Counted from the stretch's first letter, positions 8,124-17,370 are shown. The stretch: 64,000 nt of DNA from Deltaproteobacteria bacterium (GCA_028817435.1 JAPPPQ010000005.1:67408-131407); one strand, 5' to 3'. A program made the numbers and translations. Notes: generated by a model not told the origin, from the sequence alone.

Positions 8124-9857
8124 ATGGCAGGCCCCAGCGGCGACAAGCTCATCTATGTCAACATGACCGACCAGAGCGCGGAGATCCGCGACTACCCCGA
8201 CGAGTGGAAGCTGCTCGGCGGGCGCGCGCTCTCGGCGAAGATCTTGCTGCAGGAGTGCGACCCCACCTGCGATCCGCTGGGGCCGGACAATGTGCTGGTC
8301 ATGGCGCCGGGAGTCATGTCGGGCACCGCGGCGCCCACCTCGGGGCGCATCTCCATCGGCGGCAAGAGCCCGCTCACCGGCGGCATCAAGGAGGCGAACG
8401 CCGGCGGCGAGCCGGGGCAGCACCTGATGAAGCTCGGCTTCCGCGCCATCGTGGTGAAGGGGCAGCCTGCGGATGCGGAGCGCCGCTACGCGCTGCTGGT
8501 GGACAAGAGCGGCGCCAAGCTGGTGCCGGCGGATGCCTACAAGGGCATGTGGAACTACGCGCTGTGCGAATCGCTGCACGGCGAGTATCCGAAGACCGCC
8601 TCGTTCATCACCTGCGGGCCGGCTGGCGAAATGCAGCTCGCCGGGGCCTCGGTGGCCTGCACCGACCAGGACAACCGCTACCCGGCGCGCCACGCCGCGC
8701 GCGGCGGCCTCGGCGCGGTCATGGGCGCCAAGGGCCTCAAGTTCGTGATGGTGGATCCGGGCCGCGCCTCGGTGCGGCGTCCGGCCGACCGCAAGAAGTT
8801 CGGCGCGCTGTGCAAGACCTACACGAAGGATTACCAGGCGGGCGAGCAGATGTTCAAGTTCGGCACCAGTTCGGTGGTGCCGGTGGCGAATATGCTGCAC
8901 ACCTTCGTCTACAAGAACCGCGTCGAAGGGCAATCGCCCGATGCCGAATCCCTCGACGGCGCGCGCATTGTCGAGAGCTTCGAGGAACGCGGCGGCGGCA
9001 TGCACAACTGCATGACCGGCTGCATCGTCCGCTGCTCGAATGTGGTGAACGACGCCGAGGGCAACTACAAGACCAGCGCGCTGGAATTCGAGACCCTCAC
9101 CGTGCTCGGCGCCAACTGCGCGGTGCAAAGCTGGGAGGATGTGGCCGACCTGGACCGCCTCTGCGACGAGCTCGGCCTGGACACCATCGAAACCGGCGCC
9201 GCGCTGGCCGTGCTGATGGACGCGGGGCAGATGCAGTGGGGCGATGTGGAGGCCATGAAGCAGCTTCTGGAAAAGCTGCCCGAGGGCGGCGCGCAGGGCC
9301 GCGCGGTGGGCAACGGCGCGGTGGCCGTCGGCAAGCTCACCGGTCACGCGCGGGTGCCCCACGCCAAGGGGCAGGCCATTCCGGCCTGGGATCCGCGGCC
9401 CCTCAAGGCCACGGGCATCACCTACTGCACCAGCGCCATGGGCGCAGACCACACGGCGGGGCTCATCATCAACCCGGGGCTCGCGCCTGGGGATTTCGTG
9501 TGGGAGAGCCAGAAGATCCAAATCGTCAACTGCGTGAACGACGCCTCGGGCTTCTGCCAGTTCCTGCAGCCCACGCTGGACGATATCCGCGACTTCTACG
9601 GCGCGCTCTACGGCGAAGAGGTCAGCCGCGAGCAGTTGCACGACCAGGGTTGGCAGTGCATGGTGGACGAATGGGAGTTCAACCGCCGCGCCGGCTTCAC
9701 GCAGGACGACGATGTGCTGGCCGACTGCATGCAGCAGGACGCCATTGGCGCCGAGGGCGCCAAGCAGATCTTCGATGTGCCGGCGGATGTGATCGCGCAG
9801 ACCTACCAGCGGCTGCCCGCGCGGGAGGATCTGTTCACGACCAAGGCCGCGGGCTGA
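8124..9857 (+). CDS. aor: Tungsten-type aldehyde ferredoxin oxidoreductase
   Basis: This 577-residue protein has the three-domain layout of the AOR family, which oxidises aldehydes or related carbonyls with a bis-tungstopterin and one 4Fe-4S cluster. The N-terminal domain shows the cofactor-binding run APTSGRISIGGKSPLTGGIKE. Cluster ligands are visible as a C-x3-C-x3-C motif (C296, C300, C304) and a final Cys in NDASGFCQF (C478). GLDTIETGAALAVLMD is the usual central motif. ATG 8124 follows GCAGGAGG. The partner carrier and two MoeA genes flank it, so cofactor synthesis and enzyme form one cluster. Substrate specificity is open; the spacing of the first Cys pair differs from the classic C-x2-C. 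Confidence 0.93.
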   Translation: MAGPSGDKLIYVNMTDQSAEIRDYPDEWKLLGGRALSAKILLQECDPTCDPLGPDNVLVMAPGVMSGTAAPTSGRISIGGKSPLTGGIKEANAGGEPGQHLMKLGFRAIVVKGQPADAERRYALLVDKSGAKLVPADAYKGMWNYALCESLHGEYPKTASFITCGPAGEMQLAGASVACTDQDNRYPARHAARGGLGAVMGAKGLKFVMVDPGRASVRRPADRKKFGALCKTYTKDYQAGEQMFKFGTSSVVPVANMLHTFVYKNRVEGQSPDAESLDGARIVESFEERGGGMHNCMTGCIVRCSNVVNDAEGNYKTSALEFETLTVLGANCAVQSWEDVADLDRLCDELGLDTIETGAALAVLMDAGQMQWGDVEAMKQLLEKLPEGGAQGRAVGNGAVAVGKLTGHARVPHAKGQAIPAWDPRPLKATGITYCTSAMGADHTAGLIINPGLAPGDFVWESQKIQIVNCVNDASGFCQFLQPTLDDIRDFYGALYGEEVSREQLHDQGWQCMVDEWEFNRRAGFTQDDDVLADCMQQDAIGAEGAKQIFDVPADVIAQTYQRLPAREDLFTTKAAG

Positions 9858-9915
9858 TCTGCCGCAGGCTCCGCGCGCCAGAAAAGCGGCGCGAAAATTC
9901 GGGGGCGGAGGGCCG

Positions 9916-11169
9916 ATGCCCCGCGATGTGCGCATGAAGGGCTTCGCCGAGCGGGCGGATGTGGCGGAGGTGCAGCGCTTTCTGGCCGGGCGCACTGCGC
10001 CGCTGCCCGCCGAGCCGGTTCCGCTCTTCGAATGCGCGGGCCGCGTGCTGGCCCGGGACATTCGCGCCGAAGTGGATGTGCCGGGCTTTGCGCGGGCGGC
10101 CATGGACGGCTACGCGCTGCGCGGCGAGGACAGCTTCGGCGCAGCGCCGCAGGATCCCATCGCGCTGCGGCTGCTCGGCGAAGCGCTGCCGGGGCGGCCC
10201 TTTGCCGGCCGCGTGAATGCGGGCGAGGCCGTGCGCATTATGACCGGCGCGCCGCTGCCCGAGGGCGCAGACGCGGTGGCGCCGGCGGAAACCTGCGCCG
10301 AATCGGGGGACGCCGTAGCTGTGCGCGAGCCGGTGGCGCCGCGCAGCCACGCCGGCGCGCGGGGCGAGGACATTCGCCGCGGCGAGGTTCCGCTGCGCGC
10401 GGGACGGCGGCTGCGCCCGCAAGACGCCGGGCTGCTGGCCGCCATTGGCGCGGCGCACGCGCCCTGCCACCGCCGCCCGCGCGTGCGCCTCATTACCACC
10501 GGCGACGAATTGTTGCCCCCCGGCAGCCGCCCCGGCGGCGCGCGCATTGTGGACAGCAACTCCGTGGTGCTGGCGGGCCTGGTCGCCCGCGACGGCGGCG
10601 AATTGCTGCGCGGCGAAATTCTGCCCGATTGCGAAGAGCGCATTCGCGCCGCGCTCTGCGAAGCGGACGCCGATCTGCTGCTGATCTCCGGCGGCAGCTC
10701 GGTGGGCAAAGAGGATTTCGCGCCGCGCCTGGTGGCCGAGCTCGGCGCGCTGCACTTCCACGGCGTCGCCATGCGCCCCTCCAGCCCGGCGGGGGTCGGC
10801 GAAATCGCAGGCGCGCTCGCCTTTCTGCTGCCCGGCAACCCGGTGAGCTGCCTGTGCGCCTACGAGTTTTTCGCCGGCCCGGCACTGCGCAAACTCGGCG
10901 GACGCCCGCGCAGTTGGCCGCACCGCCGCCGCAGGGCGGCGCTGGCGCGCAAAATCGCCTCGCAAATTGGCCGCGTGGATTATGTGCGCGTGGCTCTGGA
11001 AAACGGGCGCGTGCTGCCGCTGGCGACTTCGGGCGCTTCCATCCTTTCTTCCACGGTGCGGGCGGCCGGCGCGGTAATTGTGCCGCGCGACCGCGAGGGC
11101 ATTCCCGAGGGCGAGGAAGTCGAGGTGCTGCTCTACGACGAGTGCGAAGCGCAAGGGGATGCGGCGTGA
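9916..11169 (+). CDS. moeA: Molybdopterin molybdotransferase MoeA (first copy)
   Basis: This 417-residue MoeA-family enzyme inserts molybdate or tungstate into adenylylated molybdopterin. Visible motifs include RAAMDGYALR near residue 58, VRIMTGAPLPEGADAV, TTGDEL and GGSSVGKEDF, and the C-terminal LPLATSGASILSSTVRA domain. ATG 9916 follows GGCGGAGGG. It lies 58 nt after the aldehyde oxidoreductase and overlaps the next MoeA by 4 nt. Two MoeA copies beside a tungsten enzyme are consistent with one being specialised for tungsten, which is an inference. Confidence 0.93.
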   Translation: MPRDVRMKGFAERADVAEVQRFLAGRTAPLPAEPVPLFECAGRVLARDIRAEVDVPGFARAAMDGYALRGEDSFGAAPQDPIALRLLGEALPGRPFAGRVNAGEAVRIMTGAPLPEGADAVAPAETCAESGDAVAVREPVAPRSHAGARGEDIRRGEVPLRAGRRLRPQDAGLLAAIGAAHAPCHRRPRVRLITTGDELLPPGSRPGGARIVDSNSVVLAGLVARDGGELLRGEILPDCEERIRAALCEADADLLLISGGSSVGKEDFAPRLVAELGALHFHGVAMRPSSPAGVGEIAGALAFLLPGNPVSCLCAYEFFAGPALRKLGGRPRSWPHRRRRAALARKIASQIGRVDYVRVALENGRVLPLATSGASILSSTVRAAGAVIVPRDREGIPEGEEVEVLLYDECEAQGDAA

Positions 11170-13100
11170 AGCAGCAGCAGTTTCTCAATGTGCTGGACCG
11201 CGACGAGGCGGAGCGCCGCTGGCGCGCCGCCGTGGATTGCGCGCCGCCGGGCAGCGAAGAAGTGGCGCTGGATGCAGCGCTGGGCCGGGTGCTGGCCCGG
11301 GATGTCCGCGCCGCAGTGGATGTGCCGGCCTTCGACCGCGCCAACATGGACGGCTTCGCGCTGCGCGCCGCCGACAGCTTCGGAGCCAGCGAGGAAGCGC
11401 CCGCGCTGCTGCAGCTCGCCGCAGATTCCATTCCCACCGGCGCGCAGCCCCGCAGCGAGCTCGCGCCGGGCTTCGCCATGGGCATTGCCACCGGCGGTAT
11501 GTTGCCCCGGGGCGCGGATGCCGTGGCGCCCGTCGAGCACACCGATCTGGTGGAGCGCGATGGACAGCGCTGGGTTGCGCTGCGCCGCGCGGTGGCGCCG
11601 GGGGGCGCAATCTCTCACGCGGGCACCGATATGGGACAGGGCGAAACCGCGCTCTTTGCCGGCACCCGGCTCAGCTCCCGGGAAACGGGGGTGCTGGCGG
11701 CAATCGGTTGCGCGCAAGCGCCCGTGGTGCAGCGCCCGGTGGTGGCGGTGCTCTCCACCGGCGACGAGATTGTGCAGCCGGGGACGCCGCTGCGTCCGGG
11801 GCAGGTCTATGACAGCAACGGCCGCATTCTCGCCGATGCGGTGCGCGAGCTCGGCTGCACGCCGCATTTTCTCGGCGCGCAGCCCGACGACGAATCCGCA
11901 CTGCGCGGCGCGCTGCACGCCGCACTGCGCGGCGCAGATCTGGTGCTGCTCTCGGGCGGCACCTCAAAGGGCGAAGGCGATCTGAACGCCCGGGTGGTGG
12001 CAGAGCTGGAGCCGGGCATCATCGTGCACGGCGTGGCGCTCAAGCCCGGCAAGCCCATTTGCCTGGCGGCGGCGGGCCGCAAGCCGGTGGTTATTTTGCC
12101 GGGCTTTCCCACTTCGGCGGTCTTCACCTTCCACGAATTTGTGGCGCCGCTGCTGCGCGACATGGCGGGCCTGCCGCCACAGCGGCGCGAAACGCGCAGC
12201 GCGCGCCTGGCGATGCACACCCGCTCCGAGCGCGGGCGGCTCGAATACCTGCTGGTGGGGCTGGGCGAAGACGGCGCAGGCGAACTCAACGCCTGGCCCA
12301 TGGGCAAGGGCAGCGGCTCGGTCACCGCCTTCAGCCGCGCCGACGGATTCGTGCGCCTGCCGCGCAACACCGAAATTGCCGAGGAGGGCGCGGCGGTAGA
12401 GGTGACGCTGCTCGGCAGCGGCATTGAGGCCGCCGATTTGCTGATCGCCGGCAGCCACTGCGCCGGACTCGACATGATCGCAGGCGCTCTGGCGCGCCGG
12501 GGCTTCCCGGTGAAGGTGCTGGCCGTCGGCAGCCGGGGCGGTTTGGCCGCGGCACAGCGCGGCGAGTGCGACGCCGCGCCGATTCACCTGCTCGACCCCG
12601 AAAGCGGGCGCTACAACGCGCCGTTTTTGGGTGCGGGGCTGCGGCTGCTGCGCGGCTACACGCGCATGCAGGGCGTCATTACGCGCCCGGACGAGCGCCG
12701 CGACACCGAGGCGCTGGTGGCCGATCCCGCGCTGCGCATGGTGAGCCGCAACCGCGGCGCCGGCACCCGCGTGCTGATAGACGAACTGCTGGGTGGACGC
12801 CGCCCGCCCGGCTACGGCTACGAGCCGCGCTCGCACTACGCCGTGGCGGCGGCGGTGGCGCAGGGCCGCGCCGACTGGGGCGTCACCATTGAAACCGTGG
12901 CGCGGGAAAAGGGCCTGCGCTTTCGCCCGCTGCGCGCCGAGCACTACGATTTCGCCGTCCCCGCAGCGCGCTGGGAGCGCCCCGCCCTGCGCGCGCTGCG
13001 CGAAGTGCTCGCCCCCGGCAGCGAGCTGCGCCGCCAGCTGGCGGCGCGCGGCTTCGCCGATCCCGCCGGGGAAGCCGGCGGGGAAGCCGGCGCAGACTGA
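11166..13100 (+). CDS. moeA: MoeA fused to a periplasmic-binding-protein-like (LysR/PBP) domain
   Basis: This 644-residue fusion has a full MoeA module (about 1-410: NMDGFALRAADSF, GMLPRGADAVAPVEH, STGDEIVQPG, GGTSKGEGDL, LPGFPTSAVFTFHEF). A PBP-like domain of about 200 residues follows from ADLLIAGSHCAGLDMIAGAL, with segments VSRNRGAGTRVLIDEL and AQGRADWGVTIETVA. This architecture is known from archaea and anaerobic bacteria; the extra domain is thought to bind a metal oxyanion or a small ligand. The GTG at 11166 overlaps the previous stop (GTGA). The much longer open frame upstream is only a shadow of the first moeA. Confidence 0.92.
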   Translation: MKQQQFLNVLDRDEAERRWRAAVDCAPPGSEEVALDAALGRVLARDVRAAVDVPAFDRANMDGFALRAADSFGASEEAPALLQLAADSIPTGAQPRSELAPGFAMGIATGGMLPRGADAVAPVEHTDLVERDGQRWVALRRAVAPGGAISHAGTDMGQGETALFAGTRLSSRETGVLAAIGCAQAPVVQRPVVAVLSTGDEIVQPGTPLRPGQVYDSNGRILADAVRELGCTPHFLGAQPDDESALRGALHAALRGADLVLLSGGTSKGEGDLNARVVAELEPGIIVHGVALKPGKPICLAAAGRKPVVILPGFPTSAVFTFHEFVAPLLRDMAGLPPQRRETRSARLAMHTRSERGRLEYLLVGLGEDGAGELNAWPMGKGSGSVTAFSRADGFVRLPRNTEIAEEGAAVEVTLLGSGIEAADLLIAGSHCAGLDMIAGALARRGFPVKVLAVGSRGGLAAAQRGECDAAPIHLLDPESGRYNAPFLGAGLRLLRGYTRMQGVITRPDERRDTEALVADPALRMVSRNRGAGTRVLIDELLGGRRPPGYGYEPRSHYAVAAAVAQGRADWGVTIETVAREKGLRFRPLRAEHYDFAVPAARWERPALRALREVLAPGSELRRQLAARGFADPAGEAGGEAGAD

Positions 13101-13107
13101 GGGGGGC

Positions 13108-13953
13108 TCAGCCCGGACAGCCACCGATGGAAGCGCCCAGCTCCGGGCGGCCGAACTCCACGAGCCTGGCGTTGGAGGCGGCGAAGAACAGCTCCCAGAA
13201 GCGCTCCAGATTGCGCAGCTGGGCGGCGGTCACATAGCCCTCGACGAGCGAATAGGCCGCGCCGATTACATAAATGCAACTGCCCTCCAAACTGGAGGTC
13301 TCTCCCGCTTCCCGCAGCTTCGCAACCGCCGCCTCGGGTGCAAGGCCCTGCAGTTTTGCGGGCGGATAAAAACTCAGCAGATTGGAATTCTCGAGCATAT
13401 CGGAGATGAAGAGCAGGCTGCGCTCCCCGCCCTTCGACAGCTTCGACACCCGCCGGAGATTCAACCAGCCCACGGTGGAGATCAAATCGGTTTTTGGCAG
13501 CGCGGGGTTGCTGGCCTCGAAGGTTTTGTGCAGCGCCTCCTTCAGCTTCTGATGCACCAGACTGCGCTGACGCTGGCGGCAGGCATCGAAGCGGCGCAAA
13601 TCGCGCTTGGGAATGGGGAAGCGCTCGGCCGGGCTCAGGTCGCGCTCAATGGCTCCCTCGAATTCAATGCGCGGATAGCGGCCCGCCGCAAAAGCCGAAA
13701 AGGGAATCAGCAACACGCGGTCCGCCTCGCGCAGCGAGCCGAAGATGCGCCGGTCTGCGTGCCCCCGCAGCGACTCGGAGAAATCCAGAGTTTGGTCCAC
13801 AAAAATGTAGAGCTCGCGGGAAGGCGCGGGGGCTGGAATCTTCGGCAGGTGGCGCTCGTAGCAACTGCCAATCTTCAGGGCCTGCGCCGGGTCCGCCCAG
13901 GGCGCCAGTGCGATCCAAAGCAGCGCTGCGCGCCAGAGCGCGCTGCGCTTCAC
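13108..13953 (-). CDS. Exported VWA-like protein, function unknown
   Basis: This 281-residue protein starts with a signal peptide (ALLWIALAPWADPAQA, cleavage likely before LKIG). The mature part reads like a von Willebrand A fold: YIFVDQTLDFSES near residue 50 in place of the first metal-site strand, and SLLFISDMLENSNLLSFY later. Two cysteines at each end could form disulfides. I do not recognise the family. The GTG at 13953 overlaps the stop of the upstream membrane protein by 4 nt (GTGA), so the two are expressed together and probably act together at the cell envelope. Confidence 0.6.
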   Translation of the reverse strand: MKRSALWRAALLWIALAPWADPAQALKIGSCYERHLPKIPAPAPSRELYIFVDQTLDFSESLRGHADRRIFGSLREADRVLLIPFSAFAAGRYPRIEFEGAIERDLSPAERFPIPKRDLRRFDACRQRQRSLVHQKLKEALHKTFEASNPALPKTDLISTVGWLNLRRVSKLSKGGERSLLFISDMLENSNLLSFYPPAKLQGLAPEAAVAKLREAGETSSLEGSCIYVIGAAYSLVEGYVTAAQLRNLERFWELFFAASNARLVEFGRPELGASIGGCPG

Positions 13954-15338
13954 TCCGCGCCTCCCCCGCTGCCCGTGCGCGCCGATTCCACCACCGTGAA
14001 CCGGGCCGCGGCCGGCTGCGCGGCGGCGGCCGGTTGCGCGGGCGCCGGTTCCAGCAACTCGATGTAGCGGGAGAAGTTGCGCTGCGACCGGGGCGCCAGC
14101 CACCCCCCGCTGTCCTGGCCGACGCCTTCGCGAATCTCGCGCCGCTGCTGCAAATCCTGCAGTTTGTCGAGAGCGCCCGCGGCCCGGCGCTCGACATGCG
14201 CCTTGTGCGTTTGCACCCAGCTCCGGTAATCGTCCATGGTGGTGAAGCGGCGGGTAATGCTCGCCGCCGCCGCCGAGCGAATCCCCGAGAAGCCGTAACG
14301 CCGGGCCATCCAAATGGCAATCCACTGCAGGGCGAGAAACAGCACGCCCAGCACTCCGTAGGTAACGCGGTGCGCCCAGATATCCGGCGGCTGCGCCGGC
14401 GCCGCGGCCAGAGGATCCGGCGCGGCCAGCGGCGCAGCGGCGAGCGGCGCGTCCGGCGAATCCTCAATCAGCCCGCCCACGGCCTCCCGCGCATCGGCCA
14501 GTCGCAACTGCTCGTAGTCCCGGCGCTCCTGCTCGTAGGTGGCAAGGCGAATCGTGTAGCCCGCGCCGGTGACGATCAAAATGAAGACGGCGCAGAAAAT
14601 CGTCCGCCAGGCAATGCCCGGCGTGAACTTCGAATTGCCCTCCAGGCGGCGCGCCATTTGGTGGTAGATGGCGTGCCCGTCGTCGTAGCTGTCCTCGTCT
14701 ATCTCGATGTAGCGCATATCCCGCGGGCGGATGGAATCATCGCGGTGATTGCGCTCCCGCCACTCTTTGCGCGCCAGCTTCACCAAGCCGCGCAGGTGCA
14801 GCTCGCGCCCGGACAAATGGGTGAGAATGAGCAGCACCAGCGTCAGCAGGCCGCCGATCAACAGGGCGGCGTTCCACTGCACCGCCTCGCTGGCGCCGGG
14901 CAGCGTGTAGCCCGATATCACCTTGGCCATAATCGTCGCTTCGGCGAAGAACAGCAGCACGATGCAGAGCCAGCGCCAGCCCATTTCGCTGCGCCCGGCC
15001 TCGCCGACCTTGCGCAGATAGCTGCGCGCGTTGTTGTAGTGCTGCGGATTCAAAACGCCGCTGCTGCGGCGCAGATCGGAAAACTTCTCGCAAATGCGCA
15101 GCTCGGATTCGCTCCAGTGCTCGCCCGGCGCCAGCTCTCTGGGGCGCAGCTCTTGCCGCGCCAGCCGCCGCACCATGCCGAACCACGGCGGGCAGTAGCA
15201 GCGCAGCACCAGCCACCAGAGCCGCAGCTTCTCCCTGCGGTAGCGGCAGCGGAAGAGCCACAGCAGCGGCAGCGATGCCAAAAACGCCGCCAGCAACGGC
15301 AGTCCCCAAGCCAGCGCGCTCTCACTCACTTCGCTCAT
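13950..15338 (-). CDS. Large membrane protein of unknown function
   Basis: I do not recognise this 462-residue protein. It has one hydrophobic helix at 11-30, a pair near 124-180, one near 248-268 and one near 320-345, separated by basic cytoplasmic stretches (CRYRREKLRLWW, LARKEWRERNHRDD). An Ala/Pro-rich linker spans about 295-315, a helical region with LDKLQDLQQRREIREG lies near 390, and a low-complexity Ala/Pro tail ends it. ATG 15338 follows GGGAGG. A promoter lies about 60 nt upstream (TTGCAA, 16 nt, TAGAAT on the minus strand). It is coupled to the VWA-like exported protein downstream. Confidence 0.6.
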   Translation of the reverse strand: MSEVSESALAWGLPLLAAFLASLPLLWLFRCRYRREKLRLWWLVLRCYCPPWFGMVRRLARQELRPRELAPGEHWSESELRICEKFSDLRRSSGVLNPQHYNNARSYLRKVGEAGRSEMGWRWLCIVLLFFAEATIMAKVISGYTLPGASEAVQWNAALLIGGLLTLVLLILTHLSGRELHLRGLVKLARKEWRERNHRDDSIRPRDMRYIEIDEDSYDDGHAIYHQMARRLEGNSKFTPGIAWRTIFCAVFILIVTGAGYTIRLATYEQERRDYEQLRLADAREAVGGLIEDSPDAPLAAAPLAAPDPLAAAPAQPPDIWAHRVTYGVLGVLFLALQWIAIWMARRYGFSGIRSAAAASITRRFTTMDDYRSWVQTHKAHVERRAAGALDKLQDLQQRREIREGVGQDSGGWLAPRSQRNFSRYIELLEPAPAQPAAAAQPAAARFTVVESARTGSGGGAE

Positions 15339-15403
15339 CCCGCCTCCCCGCGCGTCCCGCTCTCACGCGTCCCGGGCCGTCCGCCCGCAGTGGCGCAAAA
15401 AGC

Positions 15404-15410
15404 TATTCTA
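15404..15410. promoter_or_regulatory. Overlapping divergent -10 boxes
   Basis: Read rightwards the bases give TATTCT (15404-15409) for the TOPRIM gene. Read leftwards they give TAGAAT (15405-15410), preceded by TTGCAA at 16 nt, for the membrane-protein pair. Sharing five base pairs, the two promoters could not be occupied at the same time. Confidence 0.5.
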
Positions 15411-15438
15411 AATCCCATCGCGCTCTTTGCAAGCAAGG

Positions 15439-16143
15439 ATGGGGGAGCAGGTGCACGGCAGCAGGCGCAGCGCGGCGCAGGAGCGCCCAGGCCGCCCCCG
15501 GAAGGCCGCAGCCCCCCGGGGGAGCGCCGGGCGCTCTCCGGGGCCTCCCGCCGTGGTTTTTGTGGAGGGGGCGCGGGATCGCGACATCCTGGCGGGCTGG
15601 GCGCGGCGGGGTTCGCCCGGCCTGGCGCGGGCCGTGCGGGACGCCGCCGTCATTCTGGGCGGCAAGCGCCCGGCCCGTGCCCGCGCCCACTTGGCGCGGC
15701 TGCGCGCCTCTCACCCCGGCGCGGCGGGAATCTGCATTCTCGACCGCGACGACGGCGCGCCGGAGGCCGTGGAGAGCGCCGCCGGGGAGGGGCTCGAGCT
15801 CTTCATCTGGAGCCGCCGCCACATTGAGAGCTACCTGCTGGTGGCCGGGGCGATCCGGCGCGGGCTGGGGCGCGCGCCGGGCGGACAGCGCTTCGAGCGG
15901 CTGCTGCGCGCCAGCCTGCCCGCGGGGGACGATGAGAGCGCCCTGCGCGACGCCGCCGCCAAGCACCTGCTCTCGGGCAACGGCCCCCTCGCCCGGGCCC
16001 TCGGCCGCCCCCTGCCGCTGGGCCGCATTGCCCGGGCCATGCGCCCGGAAGAGCTGCACCCCGATGTGCACGCCCTGCTGGCCCGGCTGGAAGCCCTGCT
16101 CGGCCCCACCCCGCCGCAAATTCTGCGCCGCCCGCCGCGCTGA
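15439..16143 (+). CDS. Stand-alone TOPRIM-domain protein (OLD/DUF4435-like)
   Basis: This 234-residue protein begins with a basic, low-complexity stretch of about 35 residues. A TOPRIM fold follows: the strand with the conserved acid is VVFVEGARDRDIL and the second acidic motif is GICILDRDDG, both typical of OLD nucleases and DUF4435 proteins. After SRRHIESYLL the C-terminal half is helical. There is no ATPase domain in the same chain. The ATG at 15439 was preferred to a TTG 12 nt earlier because AAGG precedes it. Function is unknown; TOPRIM proteins of this sort act in repair or phage defence. Confidence 0.6.
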   Translation: MGEQVHGSRRSAAQERPGRPRKAAAPRGSAGRSPGPPAVVFVEGARDRDILAGWARRGSPGLARAVRDAAVILGGKRPARARAHLARLRASHPGAAGICILDRDDGAPEAVESAAGEGLELFIWSRRHIESYLLVAGAIRRGLGRAPGGQRFERLLRASLPAGDDESALRDAAAKHLLSGNGPLARALGRPLPLGRIARAMRPEELHPDVHALLARLEALLGPTPPQILRRPPR

Positions 16144-17334
16144 TCAGGCCAGCAGCGAAAGATCCCGCCCCAGATCTTTGGTGATGTTCTTGTGGTGCGC
16201 TTCCAGGGTTCCCCCGCCCAGCTCCAGCAACTTGGCGTCGCGCCAGAGCCGCTCCACGACATTCTCTCCCATGTAGCCCGCGCCGCCGAGCACCTGGATG
16301 GCGGCATCGGCCACGCGCTTGGCAACCTGGGAAGCCAGCAGCTTGGTGGCGTCTGCATCCACCCGCTGACCGCCCTGGGTAAAAGAGTGCCGCCGCGCCG
16401 TGTCATACACAAAGGCCCGGGCCGCGCGATATTCGGCGAAGCTCTCGGCAATGTGGCGCTGAATTTGCCCGAAGTCCCGCAGCGGCCGCCCGAAGCTCTT
16501 GCGCTGATTCGCGTGCTCAATCATCACGCGCAGCGCGCGCTGCGCAATGCCGATTCCCTGGGCGGCGAGAGTCAGCCGCTCGATCTCCAGATTGCGCATC
16601 ATGTGCCGGATTCCCTCGCCCTCTGCGCCCATCAGGTTCTGCGGCGGAAGCCGCACGCCGTCCAACACCAGCTCTGCCGTGCCGGAAGCGCGCATGCCGA
16701 GCTTGCCGGTCCACTTTTGCCCCAGCCGGAAGCCCGGCGCGCCCTTCTCCACCAAAAAGGCGCTCAGGGTCCGCTCGCCCGTTTTCGCATACACAATGAA
16801 CACATCGCCCAGAGTTTTGGAATCCACGCAGCCATTGGTGATGAAAGTCTTGACGCCGTTCAGCACCCAGTCCGCGCCGCTTTTCTCGGCGCGGGTGCGC
16901 ATGGCCAGCACATCCGTTCCGGCATCCGGCTCGGTCATGCACATGCCGGCCAGCAACCGGCCCGAAACCACATCCGGGAGAAAACGCCGGCACTGCTCTT
17001 CGCCGCCGTTAATGGCGAGGTTGTGGGCAAAGAGCACCGAGTGCGCCAGCACCGCCAAACCAAAGCCGGGATCGGAAGTGGAAAGCGCCTCATAGAGCTG
17101 CACCGCCGCCACGGCATCGAGTCCCGCGCCCCCGAATCGCTCGGGCACGGTCACGCCGAGCAGCCCCAGCTCGCCCGCGCGCCGGAAAAGCTGCAGATTG
17201 AAGCGCTCCTCCCGGTCGTGCGCGGCTGCTTGCGGCTCCACCTCTTGCTCGACAAAAGCGCGCAGAGTCTCCGCCAGCATGGTGTGCTCGTCGCTCGGCG
17301 CAAACAAATCCAGTTTCACCGCCTCTTCTCCCAC
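16144..17334 (-). CDS. Acyl-CoA dehydrogenase (isovaleryl-CoA dehydrogenase-like)
   Basis: This 396-residue FAD enzyme carries the two family signatures, GMCMTEPDAGTDV and QVLGGAGYMGENVVERLWRDAK. The position where medium-chain enzymes have the base in a YEGT motif reads LELGGGTLEAHH, so the catalytic Glu is probably the one in NLEIERLTLA, as in isovaleryl-CoA dehydrogenase. It would introduce the 2,3-double bond in a short or branched acyl-CoA. The GTG at 17334 follows AAAGGAG. It is the last gene of the eight-gene operon starting near 25.5 kb, which fits a role in oxidising the compound that the transporter imports. Confidence 0.9.
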   Translation of the reverse strand: MGEEAVKLDLFAPSDEHTMLAETLRAFVEQEVEPQAAAHDREERFNLQLFRRAGELGLLGVTVPERFGGAGLDAVAAVQLYEALSTSDPGFGLAVLAHSVLFAHNLAINGGEEQCRRFLPDVVSGRLLAGMCMTEPDAGTDVLAMRTRAEKSGADWVLNGVKTFITNGCVDSKTLGDVFIVYAKTGERTLSAFLVEKGAPGFRLGQKWTGKLGMRASGTAELVLDGVRLPPQNLMGAEGEGIRHMMRNLEIERLTLAAQGIGIAQRALRVMIEHANQRKSFGRPLRDFGQIQRHIAESFAEYRAARAFVYDTARRHSFTQGGQRVDADATKLLASQVAKRVADAAIQVLGGAGYMGENVVERLWRDAKLLELGGGTLEAHHKNITKDLGRDLSLLA

Positions 17335-17370
17335 GCCGTTCTCCTTTCCAGCTTTCCGCTGTTTGGCAAA

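Noticed and set aside
10032-11165. N-terminal extension of the second MoeA open frame
   Set aside because: It is the out-of-frame shadow of the first moeA; the GTG at 11166 gives a normal fusion protein.
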